The notes below the pieces were generated by a model, which did no database searches, was not told the origin of the DNA, and saw nothing but the letters and a program-made list of their open reading frames with translations. A program made the translations under genes and the position numbers. From the NCBI GenBank assembly GCA_036490715.1, contig DASXDL010000048.1, positions 124,001 to 188,000 on the forward strand: DNA of 64,000 nt. The letters run 5' to 3'. This stretch comes from FEN-1191 sp036490715 (lineage in GTDB: Bacteria > Pseudomonadota > Gammaproteobacteria > Steroidobacterales > Steroidobacteraceae). Positions 48,927-59,632 of the stretch are shown one piece after another. Each line of letters opens with the position of its first letter. The first letter of the stretch is position 1.

Positions 48927-49295
48927 ATGCGCCTGGTACTCGACTCCGATCCGCGCATCCACCTGATCCGCAGCTACGACGCCGGTGTCATCGTGGTTGC
49001 GGCACAGCGGCTGACGCGGCCTTGCCTGATCACGCCACAGCAGCTGCTGAGCGACTGGCAGGCGCGCTCCCTGGCGCTGCTGCGCATCGATGAACTCGAA
49101 CCGCTGTGGCGGCTGGGTGGGGAGATCGCGCTGTTGGGATCGGATGAGCCGGCGGTGTGGCCCTCGGTCGAGGTGCGAGCCGCGTTTCGCGAGCGCCGCA
49201 TCGCGCTCGAGTGCATGAACCTGGGTGCGGCCTGCCGGACCTACAACATCCTTGCCGGCGAGGCACGCAGCGTGATCGCTGGATTATTTCCGTGA
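48927..49295 (+). CDS. Mth938-domain (DUF498) protein
   Basis: A 122-residue cytoplasmic protein of the Mth938 fold, whose relatives include mitochondrial NDUFAF3. Typical segments are IRSYDAGVIVV and LALLRIDELEP, ending CRTYNILAGE. The start ATG 48927 is 20 bp from the divergent rpfE-like start, so the promoters of the two must overlap coding sequence. The molecular role is unknown. A longer frame upstream is antisense to the rpfE-like gene and is not used. Confidence 0.8.
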   Translation: MRLVLDSDPRIHLIRSYDAGVIVVAAQRLTRPCLITPQQLLSDWQARSLALLRIDELEPLWRLGGEIALLGSDEPAVWPSVEVRAAFRERRIALECMNLGAACRTYNILAGEARSVIAGLFP

Positions 49296-49674
49296 GCCAG
49301 CAGGCGGCGCCATCGGAAGCGCACCCGGAGAAGACACAGGGAGAGAAAGATCGACCAACTGCCCCCAATCGCCCGTAGCTGAAGCAACCGAGCAATTGTC
49401 CCCGCTTCACACCGTTATTTTTCTCGTTTTAGGAAACTGATTTTTCTTCTTGATTTAAACGCGGTCTTCCCCTGTTCACCCCTGTGTCTTCTGCGTGTGC
49501 GCCTCCCCGTGGCAAGACCGTGTGTCGTGAAAGACCGACAGCAAAACCATCGTAATGCTGTGGCGGTTTCATTTACAAGGGTCAGAAAACGTGACCTTAA
49601 GAATCGTGGCTTTACGAGCTCTTTCTAATCCTAAAACCTTAATGTAATTCCTCGTTCGGCGGCGCGATTTTTTG
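49296..49674. other. AT-richer gene-free gap
   Basis: A 379-bp stretch without a convincing gene, visibly poorer in G and C than the rest of the window. It contains the inverted repeat at 49315-49506, several T-rich runs around 49410-49450 that could end the upstream transcript, and a T6 run at 49665-49670. It lies where many gammaproteobacteria have nlpD and rpoS after pcm, and neither is present. Confidence 0.6.
49315..49506. repeat. 192-bp element with 27-nt inverted ends
   Basis: Left end 49315-49341 and the reverse complement of 49480-49506 agree at 24 of 27 positions, including the shared core AGAAGACACAGGG. The arms are separated by 138 bp of AT-richer sequence. It resembles a small non-autonomous element or the ACACAG-type intergenic repeat seen in several environmental proteobacteria. 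No target-site duplication is evident. Confidence 0.45.
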
Positions 49675-50337
49675 CTAGCCGGTGCCCCCCAGCAGCGGTA
49701 CAAAAGCGACCGCCCCAAGTACCCGACGGTCGATGCCCTGCTCGCGCCGCGTCAGACGCACCAGTTGCTGCGAACCCTCGGCTCCCACCGGTGCGATCAG
49801 GCGCCCGCCCAGGGCGAGTTGCTCGATCAACGTGTCCGGTACCGACAGCGGCGCAGCGGCCACCAGGATGCCGTCAAAGGGCGCCTGACTTTTCCACCCT
49901 TGCGTGCCATCGCCGTGTCGCAAACGCACATTGCGCACCGCCAGTTCCTTGAGTCGCGCGCCGGCGCGCTGCATCAGTGCCTCGATGCGCTCGATCGAGT
50001 ACACGCGCCCGACCAGTGGCGCGAGCACCGCGGTCTGGTAACCACAGCCGGTCCCGACCTCGAGCACCTTGCCCAGGGGACCGCCCTCGAGCAGTGCTTC
50101 GGTCATGCGCGCCACGATGTAGGGCTGCGAGATGGTCTGGCCGAAGCCAATCGGCAGCGCCGTATCCTCGTAGGCGCGGCTAGCGAGCGCCTCGTCCACA
50201 AAAATGTGTCGTGGCAGATTGCGGATGCGATCCAGCACCGCAGGATTCGCGATCCCCTGCTCGCGCAGGCGCTGGACCAAGCGGTCGCGGGTGCGCGCGG
50301 AGGTCATGCCGATGCCCGTAAAGCGCGGATCATTCAT
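49675..50337 (-). CDS. pcm: Protein-L-isoaspartate O-methyltransferase
   Basis: A 220-residue SAM-dependent methyltransferase that starts repair of isoaspartyl damage in proteins. Motif I is VLEVGTGCGYQTAVLA with SAM-binding GTGCG, followed by VYSIERIEAL and, earlier, the substrate-side ALPIGFGQTISQPY. It lies 10 nt after surE, the usual pairing, but downstream of it the chromosome leaves the typical order (no nlpD or rpoS). Confidence 0.96.
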   Translation of the reverse strand: MNDPRFTGIGMTSARTRDRLVQRLREQGIANPAVLDRIRNLPRHIFVDEALASRAYEDTALPIGFGQTISQPYIVARMTEALLEGGPLGKVLEVGTGCGYQTAVLAPLVGRVYSIERIEALMQRAGARLKELAVRNVRLRHGDGTQGWKSQAPFDGILVAAAPLSVPDTLIEQLALGGRLIAPVGAEGSQQLVRLTRREQGIDRRVLGAVAFVPLLGGTG

Positions 50338-50347
50338 CGCAGCGCTC

Positions 50348-51100
50348 TCACAGGCTCTCGAGCCAGCGCCCCACGGTCGGCAGCGCCGAGTGACGCGTCA
50401 AGTCGATCGACAGCGGAGTGACCGATACGTAGCCCTGCTCCACGGCCATGAAGTCCGTGCCCTGACCGGCATCCGCCCCCGCCCCGGCCGGTCCGATCCA
50501 GTACACCACGTGCCCCTTGGGGTCACGCGCCGCCAGCGCGGCATCGGAGCGATGCCGAAATCCCAGGCGCGTGCTGACGAACCCCGCCAGCTGCGCGTAC
50601 GGCCGGTCGGGCACGTTGACGTTCAGGATCAGCGGCGCGCTGAGCGGGCGCTGCAGCAGGCCCTGTACCAGCCGGTGTGCGACTTGTGCCGCGGTATCGA
50701 AATGCCGGGCGCCATCGGGCGTCGTACACAGCGAGATCGCTACCGTCGGTAGGCCGAGGAAGCGGCCCTCGATGGCCGCCGCCACGGTACCGGAATACAG
50801 CACGTCATCGCCCAGGTTGGGACCGTCGTTGATGCCCGAGGCCACCATGTCAAATTCGAAGTCGAACGCTCCGGAGATGGCCAGGTGCACGCAATCGGTC
50901 GGCGTGCCGGCGACGTAATGCACCCCGGGCTCGGACTGAAACAGGCGCAGCGGCACGTCCAGGGTGAGGGAATTGCCAGCTCCGCTGCGATTGCGATCCG
51001 GCGCCACCACCGTCACATCGCCGAGCGTGGCCATCGCAGCGCGCAGCTGCACGATGCCCTCGGCGCGATATCCGTCATCGTTGCTGACGAGTATTTTCAC
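50348..51100 (-). CDS. surE: 5'-nucleotidase SurE
   Basis: A 250-residue metal-dependent 5'/3'-nucleotidase of survival protein family. It starts MKILVSNDDGYRAEGI with the metal-binding SNDD and carries APDRNRSGAGNSLT and the conserved ASGINDGPNLGDDVLYSGTVAAA, cut here to SGINDGPNLGDDVLYSG. Start ATG 51100 faces the Smr gene. With pcm it forms a two-gene stress-survival unit. Confidence 0.96.
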   Translation of the reverse strand: MKILVSNDDGYRAEGIVQLRAAMATLGDVTVVAPDRNRSGAGNSLTLDVPLRLFQSEPGVHYVAGTPTDCVHLAISGAFDFEFDMVASGINDGPNLGDDVLYSGTVAAAIEGRFLGLPTVAISLCTTPDGARHFDTAAQVAHRLVQGLLQRPLSAPLILNVNVPDRPYAQLAGFVSTRLGFRHRSDAALAARDPKGHVVYWIGPAGAGADAGQGTDFMAVEQGYVSVTPLSIDLTRHSALPTVGRWLESL

Positions 51101-51180
51101 GGCAGGGTCGGTCCGCCGGCACCATGGCCCCAGCGCGCGCCAATATACTGCAGGCGCCGTGGGCCGAGGAGCGAGCGGTG

Positions 51181-51729
51181 GTGAGCTCGAAAGACGAGGA
51201 GCGCGACGAGGACGACGGCGAGCTGTTCCGGCGCGCGATGCGCGACGTACAGCCGCTCAAGCCGAGTGCGCGCGTGCCCAGCGCACGCCGCGCGCCGCGC
51301 GCGCGCGCACGCTTCGCCCGGGCCGAGCGGGCGGCGGTGCTCAAGGAGAGTCTTGGCGGCGGCGCCGATCTGTACGACGTGCAGCCGGGCGATGAGCTGT
51401 CGTTTCGCCGTGACGGGGTGCCTGAGGACGTGCTGCGAAGCCTGCGACGTGGGCGCTACCGGGTCGAATCGGAGATCGATCTGCACGGCTTGACCCTGGA
51501 TGAGGCTGCCGGTCATCTGCGTGAATTCCTGCGCGCGGCGCGGGCGCGCGAACTGCGCTGCGTGCGCGTCATTCACGGCAAAGGTCTGCGCTCGGGCCTT
51601 CGGGGACCGGTGCTGAAGAATGCCGTCAATGCGCTGCTACGCCGCTCGGATGCCGTACTGGCGTTTGCATCGGCGCGTCCGGTGGCCGGCGGCACCGGCG
51701 CAACCCTGGTACTGATGGCGCGCGCCTGA
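51181..51729 (+). CDS. Smr domain protein
   Basis: A 182-residue protein. The N-terminal half is charged and low in complexity; the C-terminal Smr domain (about 95-182: SEIDLHGLTLDEA and RVIHGKGLRSG) is related to MutS2 and endonucleases. Bacterial stand-alone Smr proteins of the YdaL/SmrA-B type cut RNA or DNA; SmrB acts at collided ribosomes. The DLHG and HGKG motifs are intact. GTG 51178 or 51181 follows GAGGAG; a -10-like TATACT (51144-51149) excludes the longer start at 51124. Confidence 0.85.
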   Translation: MSSKDEERDEDDGELFRRAMRDVQPLKPSARVPSARRAPRARARFARAERAAVLKESLGGGADLYDVQPGDELSFRRDGVPEDVLRSLRRGRYRVESEIDLHGLTLDEAAGHLREFLRAARARELRCVRVIHGKGLRSGLRGPVLKNAVNALLRRSDAVLAFASARPVAGGTGATLVLMARA

Positions 51730-51765
51730 GCCGAGCGGGCGCGCGGTCGATCGAGGCAGCCGCGC

Positions 51766-52239
51766 TCAGCGTTCATCGAGCAGCACGGTAGCGGTGGCCA
51801 TCAGGCCCTCGCTGCGTCCGACAAAGCCCAGGTGTTCGGTGGTGGTGGCCTTCAGATTCACGCCACTTGGATCCAGCGCCAAAAGCTCGGCGATCCGGCG
51901 CCGAATGGCCTCGCGGTGCGGCCCGATGCGCGGTTCCTGCGCCAGCAGCGTCAGATCGACGTTGAGCACCCGCAGGCCCTGGCGCTCCAGCAGCCCCAGC
52001 GTCGCGCTCACGAAGCGCGAACTGTCGGCCCCCTTCCACTGCGGGTCACTGTCCGGGAAGTGCTGGCCGATGTCGCCCAGGCCGGCGGCCCCCAGCATCG
52101 CATCCACCAGCGCGTGCAGCAGCACGTCGCCGTCCGAATGCGCGATCACGCCGCGGCTGTGGGCGATGCGTACGCCGCCGAGCATCACCGCATCGCCCGG
52201 CCCGAAGGCATGCACGTCGACGCCGGAGCCGACCCTCAT
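51766..52239 (-). CDS. ispF: 2-C-methyl-D-erythritol 2,4-cyclodiphosphate synthase
   Basis: A 157-residue enzyme of the MEP isoprenoid pathway. Zinc ligands in GVDVHAFG and the substrate segment AHSDGDVLLHA, then GDIGQHFPDSDP and the C-terminal KATTTEHLGFVGR are all conserved. Start ATG 52239 overlaps the ispD stop by 4 nt; open sequence upstream is within ispD. Confidence 0.96.
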   Translation of the reverse strand: MRVGSGVDVHAFGPGDAVMLGGVRIAHSRGVIAHSDGDVLLHALVDAMLGAAGLGDIGQHFPDSDPQWKGADSSRFVSATLGLLERQGLRVLNVDLTLLAQEPRIGPHREAIRRRIAELLALDPSGVNLKATTTEHLGFVGRSEGLMATATVLLDER

Positions 52240-52940
52240 GCAGGCACCCGGCGCCTCAGGATCTCCGACAGCAGCGCCAGATCGGTAGCGGTCGTGATCT
52301 TGAGATTGGTGTCGTGTGCCTGCACCAGCAGCGGCGCATGTCCGCGCCACTCCATCGCCTGCGACTCATCGGTCGGCGCGCGCCCGGCGGCCGCGGCCTG
52401 CTCCAGCGCCGCGCGCAGCGCGGCGTAGCGAAACATCTGTGGAGTCTGCGCAAGCCACAACGACTCGCGCGGCAGCGTCGCACCGCTGTGGCGCGCGCCA
52501 TCAGCGGCGCCCGACTGCACCTGTTTGACGGTATCGGCCACCGGCACCGCCAGCAATGCTCCGACCGGGTCAGCCGCGCCCTGCTGCAGCAGCCGCGTAA
52601 GGTCGGAGCGGCTAAGTGCCGGGCGCACCGCATCGTGCACCAGCACCCAGTCGTCGGCCGCGGCACGTGCCGCCAGCGCCTTGAGGCCGTTGTAGACCGA
52701 GTGCGAGCGCTCGCTGCCGCCGTCCGCCAGCGCAAAGCGCGCGCCGAGCTGGCGCGCCAGTTCTTGACGATGCGGATCGTCGTCGGCCAGCAGCACGCAG
52801 CCGCCCAGGCACTGCGGATCATCGATGAATATCTGCAGCGCCGTCTCCAGCACCGTGCGCCCGCCCAGCAACGCATATTGCTTGGCGCTGCCGAAGCGGC
52901 GGCCGGCGCCCGCCGCCGGCATCACGATCCAGTAGTGCAT
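52236..52940 (-). CDS. ispD: MEP cytidylyltransferase
   Basis: A 234-residue enzyme that attaches CMP to methylerythritol phosphate. Signatures: PAAGAGRRFGSAKQY near the N-terminus, VHDAVRPALS and the C-terminal TDESQAMEW ... HDTNLKITTATDL. It starts 7 nt after ftsB and overlaps ispF, giving ftsB-ispD-ispF as in many gammaproteobacteria. Confidence 0.96.
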   Translation of the reverse strand: MHYWIVMPAAGAGRRFGSAKQYALLGGRTVLETALQIFIDDPQCLGGCVLLADDDPHRQELARQLGARFALADGGSERSHSVYNGLKALAARAAADDWVLVHDAVRPALSRSDLTRLLQQGAADPVGALLAVPVADTVKQVQSGAADGARHSGATLPRESLWLAQTPQMFRYAALRAALEQAAAAGRAPTDESQAMEWRGHAPLLVQAHDTNLKITTATDLALLSEILRRRVPA

Positions 52941-52947
52941 CGGGCAG

Positions 52948-53298
52948 CTAGCGAGCCGCAGCGGTGCGCTGCGCGTTCGGCGAGAGCGGGGACGGTGGGG
53001 TCGGCATCAGCGCCGGGGCGCTGGCGCGCGGTGGTACCACCTGGTAGAACGACTCGTTGCCCGCGATCATGCCCAGATCGCTGCGAGCGCGCTCCTCGAG
53101 TGCGGTGTAGCCCTGCTTCAGATCGCGCACTTCCGCTGCCAGCTGCCGATTGCGTTCAGCCAGCTGGGCATTCTCGGCCTTGCGCGCCGACACCGCATCG
53201 CGCAGCCGTAGCACTTCGGGTGCGCCATCGCTCGACAGCCACAGCCGGTACTGCAACAGCAGCAGGACGGCGAGCAGGACCACGGCGAGCCACTTCAT
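52948..53298 (-). CDS. ftsB: Cell division protein FtsB
   Basis: A 116-residue single-pass inner-membrane protein of the divisome (FtsQLB). TM helix 3-20 (WLAVVLLAVLLLLQYRLWL), then a leucine-zipper coiled coil (about 30-72, VLRLRDAVSARKAENAQLAERN in part) and the family ending ARSDLGMIAGNESFYQV. A Pro/Ala-rich tail of about 25 residues extends beyond the usual end. It lies between eno and ispD as usual. Confidence 0.93.
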   Translation of the reverse strand: MKWLAVVLLAVLLLLQYRLWLSSDGAPEVLRLRDAVSARKAENAQLAERNRQLAAEVRDLKQGYTALEERARSDLGMIAGNESFYQVVPPRASAPALMPTPPSPLSPNAQRTAAAR

Positions 53299-53337
53299 GG
53301 CGGCCCTAGGTTAACACCGATGTCATTCGCGCCGGGC

Positions 53338-54621
53338 TCAAATCTTCACCGGAAAGGCGTCGCGCCCGGCGTAGCGCGGCTTACCGCCGAGCTGCTCTTC
53401 GATGCGCAGCAGCTGGTTGTACTTCGCGACACGGTCGGTGCGCGACATCGATCCGGTCTTGATCTGGGTTGCGGCCGTTGCCACGGCGATATCGGCGATG
53501 GTGGTGTCCTCGGTCTCGCCTGAACGGTGCGAAATGATCGAGGCGTAGTGGGCCTGATCGGCCATGGCGATGGCCGCAAGCGTCTCGGTGAGAGTGCCGA
53601 TCTGGTTGGGCTTGATCAGGATGGCGTTGGCGACGCCGCGCGAAATTCCTTCGGCCAGGATGCGTGTGTTGGTGACGAACACATCATCGCCGACCAGCTG
53701 GATCTTGCGCCCCAGAGCCGCGGTCAGTTGCGCCCAGCCGTCCCAGTCGGCCTCGCTCATGCCATCCTCGATGCTGCAGATAGGGTACTTGGCCGCCAGA
53801 TCACTCAGGTAGCGGGTGAACTCCGCGGCGCTGAAGCTGCGCTGCTCGGACTCAAGCTGATACTTGCCGTCGCGGAAGAACTCGGTGCTGGCCACGTCCA
53901 GCCCCAGGTACACGTCGCGTCCGGGCTGGTAGCCGGCCTTCTCGATCGCTTCCAGGATGGTCTGCAGCGCGGCCTCGTTCGACGGCAGGTCGGGCGCGAA
54001 ACCGCCCTCATCGCCCACGGCGGTGGCCAGCCCGCGCCCGGCCAGAATCTTCTTCAGCGTATGAAAAATCTCGGAGCCGTAGCGCAGCGCCTCGCGCAGC
54101 GAGGGCGCGCCGACCGGCAGGATCATGAATTCCTGGATGTCGAGCGTGTTGTCGGCGTGCGCGCCGCCATTGATGATGTTCATCATCGGCACCGGCATGA
54201 CCGGCTCGCGCGTGCCAAGAAGCTGCCGGAACAGCGGCTGTCCGGCCTCTGCAGCCGCGGCATGCGCGCTCGCCAGCGACACGGACAGCAGCGCGTTGGC
54301 GCCCAGGCGTGCCTTGTTGTCGCTGCCGTCGAGCTCGATCAGGCGCGCATCCAGCCCGGCCTGGTCGCCCGCCTCGCGCCCGATCAGCGCCTCACGCAGC
54401 AAGGTGTTGACGTTATCGACCGCCTTGGTGACGCCCTTGCCCAGGTAGCGCCGGGCATCGCCGTCGCGCAGCTCCACCGCCTCGCGCGAACCGGTCGATG
54501 CACCGGAAGGCACCGCCGCGCGCCCCAGCGCCCCGGAATGCAGCCGCACTTCGGCTTCGATGGTCGGATTGCCGCGTGAATCAATGATCTCACGCGCATG
54601 GATTCCGGCAATGCGGCTCAT
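53338..54621 (-). CDS. eno: Enolase
   Basis: The 427-residue glycolytic enzyme converts 2-phosphoglycerate to phosphoenolpyruvate. Conserved elements are PSGASTGSREAVELRD, NIINGGAHADN, GDEGGFAPDL, the metal-binding SIEDGMSE and LVGDDVFVTN, and the signature ILIKPNQIGTLTET followed by SHRSGETEDTTIAD. Start ATG 54621 overlaps the kdsA stop by 4 nt. Confidence 0.98.
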   Translation of the reverse strand: MSRIAGIHAREIIDSRGNPTIEAEVRLHSGALGRAAVPSGASTGSREAVELRDGDARRYLGKGVTKAVDNVNTLLREALIGREAGDQAGLDARLIELDGSDNKARLGANALLSVSLASAHAAAAEAGQPLFRQLLGTREPVMPVPMMNIINGGAHADNTLDIQEFMILPVGAPSLREALRYGSEIFHTLKKILAGRGLATAVGDEGGFAPDLPSNEAALQTILEAIEKAGYQPGRDVYLGLDVASTEFFRDGKYQLESEQRSFSAAEFTRYLSDLAAKYPICSIEDGMSEADWDGWAQLTAALGRKIQLVGDDVFVTNTRILAEGISRGVANAILIKPNQIGTLTETLAAIAMADQAHYASIISHRSGETEDTTIADIAVATAATQIKTGSMSRTDRVAKYNQLLRIEEQLGGKPRYAGRDAFPVKI

Positions 54622-55447
54622 AGCAACGACTCCTCGAACGGACGCGATTTACTGACCTTGTCGAGCTGCTGCAGGGTCTCAAGCAGCGCACCCATGCGTG
54701 CCAGTGGCCAGGCGTTGGGCCCGTCCGACAAGGCGCTGTCCGGTCGCGGATGGGTCTCCATGAAAATTCCGGCGATTCCGGCGGCGACCGCGGCGCGCGC
54801 CAGCACCGGGATGTACTCGCGCTGGCCGCCCGAGGCGTGGCCCTGTCCGCCGGGCAGCTGCACCGAGTGGGTGGCATCGAATACCACCGGACAATCGGTG
54901 GTGCGCATCGCTGCGAGCGAGCGCATGTCGGCCACCAGGTTGTTGTAACCGAAACTGAATCCGCGCTCGCACACCAGGATCTGCTGGTTGCCGGTCGAGC
55001 GCGCCTTGTCGACCACGTTCTGCATCTCCCACGGCGACAGGAACTGCCCCTTTTTGATGTTCACCGGTCGACCGGCCGCGGCCACCTGCAAGATGAAATT
55101 GGTCTGCCGGCACAGGAACGCCGGCGTCTGCAGCACATCCACCACGGATGCGACCTCGGCGATCGGCGTGTCCTCGTGCACGTCGGTCAGGACCGGCAGC
55201 CGGAACAGCCGCTGCACCGACTGCAGCGCCTTCAGTCCCGACTCGAGCCCCAGGCCGCGAAAGCTGCTGCGCGACGAACGGTTGGCCTTGTCATACGAGG
55301 CCTTGAAGATCAGCGGCATGTGCAGCGCGTCGGTGAGCTCCTTGAGCTTGCCGGCTACTTCCTGCACCAGCGCTTCGGACTCGACCACGCACGGGCCGGC
55401 AATCAGAAACAGCGGCCGGTCGATGCCGACGTCGAAGCCGGTCAGTT

Positions 55448-55451
<4 letters not shown>
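54618..55451 (-). CDS. kdsA: KDO-8-phosphate synthase
   Basis: The 277-residue enzyme condenses PEP and arabinose 5-phosphate for lipopolysaccharide KDO. It has IAGPCVVES, FKASYDKANRSS, LTDVHE and FDATHSVQLPGG; a metal-site Cys is not required in this class and the class II Cys is not evident. Start ATG 55451 overlaps the pyrG stop. Confidence 0.97.
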
Positions 55452-57094
<1,643 letters not shown>

Positions 57095-57165
57095 CGAGGA
57101 TTCCGCCGCCTGAAGAATCAGCCAATGACGACGGGCAATCAGGGTACCAAATCGGACGGTGCGTC

Positions 57166-58584
57166 TCAATCGCGGGCGGCATTTTTGCCACCGGCGCGAC
57201 GCCAGCGAAATCGGCCGCGCTCGGAGACCTGCGGATCGCTCGGCCGGCAGCGGCGATCGAACCACAGGTCGGCGACCGCCAGGATACGGCCGGCGTGCAT
57301 GATCAACGGCACCGCGGCACGCTCCCAGGGCTCAATACCCTGCGCCTGCAACAGGTCCTTCAGCGGCGTGTGGCCCTGCTCGATGGGCAGCCGTTCGCCG
57401 CCCTGTCGCCCACGCACCAACAGGGTTCGCGGCAGCGCCCCGAGCCACACGTCGCCGTGGGGGTCGCGCGTCAGGCCGATCGCAGCGCCTCCCGGCAAGG
57501 GCAACCACGGTCGCGCGTGCCAGTCCCAGCGCAGGGTCCCGGAAATGGGCGGATGGGCGCCGGGCGCGAACGCGAGCAGCCGATCGCCGTGCCGGCGCAA
57601 TTCGCCCCCGAGCCAGCGCACCGCGGGCACCGCATCTGGCCTGGCATCGAGCATCGGCCCGCAGATTTCGCGCAGCCGCCGGTAATCCGGCGGCGGCAGT
57701 CCACAATCGCTGATCCACTGGCGCACCGCATTACGCCGCTGCGCCGACGACAGCCGTCGCAGCACGCTGGCTCGCACTGCCTGCCCGTCGCGCGCCTGCT
57801 GCAGCGCATGACGCGCGATCTGCTCGAGCAGATCGCCGGCTTCGGACAGCAGCGCGGCCGAGCGGCTCACGGTGCCCGCCGCGCCCGGCCATCGCGCACG
57901 AATCAGCGGCAGCAGCGCTCGGCGCACGTAGTTGCGGTCGAAGCGCAGCTCGAGATTGCTCGGATCCTCGCTCCACTGCAGATGCTGCGAGCGCGCGTAA
58001 CGCTCGAGTTGCGCGCGGCTGACCTGCAGCAGCGGGCGCACCAGGCAGGTATGTGCCCACGGGGTGAGCGCGCTCATCGCCGACCGCCCGAGCACACCGC
58101 GGCCGCGCAGCAACGCCAGCAGCACGGTCTCGAGCTGGTCGTCCTCGTGATGGCCGGTGAGCAGCCATTCGTCCGCGCCCACACGATCGACCAGCGCGCG
58201 ATAGCGCGCCCGCCGTGCGGCCGCTTCCAACGACTCGCCGCGCGCGCGCCGGACGGTCACGGCGATGACCGCGCAGGGCACTCCTAAGCGGCGTGCCCGG
58301 CTGCGGGCCGCACGCGCCCAGGCTGCCGATGGCGGCTGCAGACGGTGATCCACGTGCAATGCGCGCAGTGAGAACTGTTCGCGCGACTTCAGCGCGGCCA
58401 GTGCCGACAGCAGTACCGTGGAATCAAGCCCGCCGGAATAGGCCAGACACAGCCGACGGCCGCGCAGTGGCCCGAGCAGCCGCCGCAGGCGGCGCGCCAG
58501 CCAGGAGCGATCGAAGCGCACCGGTGCGGCTGCCTCGTCATTGCTCCAGCTGTCTTCTGCCGGCGCCGGGCGCCGACGCTTCAC
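57166..58584 (-). CDS. tilS: tRNA(Ile)-lysidine synthase
   Basis: A 472-residue ATP-pyrophosphatase that makes lysidine at C34 of tRNA-Ile(CAU), essential for AUA reading. The PP-loop is SGGLDS (about 50-55). Later ALHVDHRLQPPS, the GHHEDDQLET element and RPLLQVSR identify the family, and C-terminal TilS domains follow. Start GTG 58584 overlaps the accA stop (GTGA). Confidence 0.94.
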   Translation of the reverse strand: MKRRRPAPAEDSWSNDEAAAPVRFDRSWLARRLRRLLGPLRGRRLCLAYSGGLDSTVLLSALAALKSREQFSLRALHVDHRLQPPSAAWARAARSRARRLGVPCAVIAVTVRRARGESLEAAARRARYRALVDRVGADEWLLTGHHEDDQLETVLLALLRGRGVLGRSAMSALTPWAHTCLVRPLLQVSRAQLERYARSQHLQWSEDPSNLELRFDRNYVRRALLPLIRARWPGAAGTVSRSAALLSEAGDLLEQIARHALQQARDGQAVRASVLRRLSSAQRRNAVRQWISDCGLPPPDYRRLREICGPMLDARPDAVPAVRWLGGELRRHGDRLLAFAPGAHPPISGTLRWDWHARPWLPLPGGAAIGLTRDPHGDVWLGALPRTLLVRGRQGGERLPIEQGHTPLKDLLQAQGIEPWERAAVPLIMHAGRILAVADLWFDRRCRPSDPQVSERGRFRWRRAGGKNAARD

Positions 58585-59546
58585 GGCTTGGTCTCGAGAT
58601 AGACCCCGAAGGTGGCGATGCGACGCGCGCGCTGCTCGATCAGCGCGTCCAGTGTCAGCTTTTGCAATTCACCCAGGTGCGAGAGCAACGCGGCGCGCAG
58701 CGCGTCGGCGATCGCCGGCGCGTCGCGATGGGCGCCGCCGAGCGGCTCGGGCAACACCTCGTCGACTAGTCCCAAATCGAGCAGCCGCCCGGCGGTGAGA
58801 TTGAGCGCCTCGGCCGCAACTTCCTTCTTGTCGGCGCTCTTCCACAGGATCGAGGCGCAGCCTTCGGGCGAGATCACCGAGTAGGTGCTGAACTGCAACA
58901 TCAGCAAGCGGTCGCAGACGCCGATCGCCAGCGCTCCGCCCGAGCCGCCCTCGCCGATCACCACGGTCACGATCGGCGTACGCAAGGTCGACATCTCGAA
59001 CAGGTTGCGGGCGATGGCCTCGCTCTGTCCGCGCTCCTCGGAGCCGACGCCCGGGTAGGCGCCCGGGGTATCGATCAGCGTGATCAATGGAATGCCAAAG
59101 CGCTCGGCCAGCTTCATCAGGCGCAGCGCCTTGCGGTAGCCTTCGGGCTTGGGCATGCCGTAGTTGCGCCGCACGCGCTCCTTGGTGTCGCGACCCTTCT
59201 GGTGGCCGATCAGCATCACCGGCGAGCCTGCCAACCGCGCCAAACCGCCGACGATGGCGGTGTCGTCGGCGTACATCCGATCGCCGTGCAACTCATGAAA
59301 ATCGGTGAAGATCGCGCCGATGTAATCGAGCGTATAGGGGCGCTGCGGGTGGCGCGCCAACTGTGTGATCTGCCAGGGTGTCAGGTTGGAGAAGATCGAA
59401 CGCGTCAGCGCGCGGCTCTTGGCGCGCAGTTTGCCGATCTCGTCCTCGATGTTGACCTTGTCGTCGACGGTGATGTGGCCAAGCTCTTCGATCTTGGCCT
59501 CGAGTTCGGCGATAGGCTGTTCAAAATCAAGGAAGCTGACGGCCAT
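58581..59546 (-). CDS. accA: Acetyl-CoA carboxylase carboxyltransferase subunit alpha
   Basis: A 321-residue subunit of the carboxyltransferase that makes malonyl-CoA with AccD. It starts SFLDFEQPIAELEAKIEEL and carries PYTLDYI, HGDRMYADD, GHQKGRDT, PGAYPGVGSEERGQ and GEGGSGGALAIG (oxyanion hole). It lies after dnaE, separated by an 86-bp spacer, as in E. coli, and overlaps tilS. Confidence 0.98.
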   Translation of the reverse strand: MAVSFLDFEQPIAELEAKIEELGHITVDDKVNIEDEIGKLRAKSRALTRSIFSNLTPWQITQLARHPQRPYTLDYIGAIFTDFHELHGDRMYADDTAIVGGLARLAGSPVMLIGHQKGRDTKERVRRNYGMPKPEGYRKALRLMKLAERFGIPLITLIDTPGAYPGVGSEERGQSEAIARNLFEMSTLRTPIVTVVIGEGGSGGALAIGVCDRLLMLQFSTYSVISPEGCASILWKSADKKEVAAEALNLTAGRLLDLGLVDEVLPEPLGGAHRDAPAIADALRAALLSHLGELQKLTLDALIEQRARRIATFGVYLETKP

Positions 59547-59632
59547 CTGGCGGGTGACTCTTCTTGGTTTAGCCCATGGGCAAGCCTACGGGGTACCGGC
59601 CCGGCTGCGCAAGGATGCGGGCGTAGCCTGCG

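Noticed and set aside
49296..49674. Small gene or structured RNA in the gap
   Set aside because: No frame with start, ribosome site and plausible protein; no tRNA-like cloverleaf. Only the inverted repeat is supportable.
53527..54579. 350-residue open frame antisense to eno
   Set aside because: Complementary to the intact enolase gene and low in family-like features.
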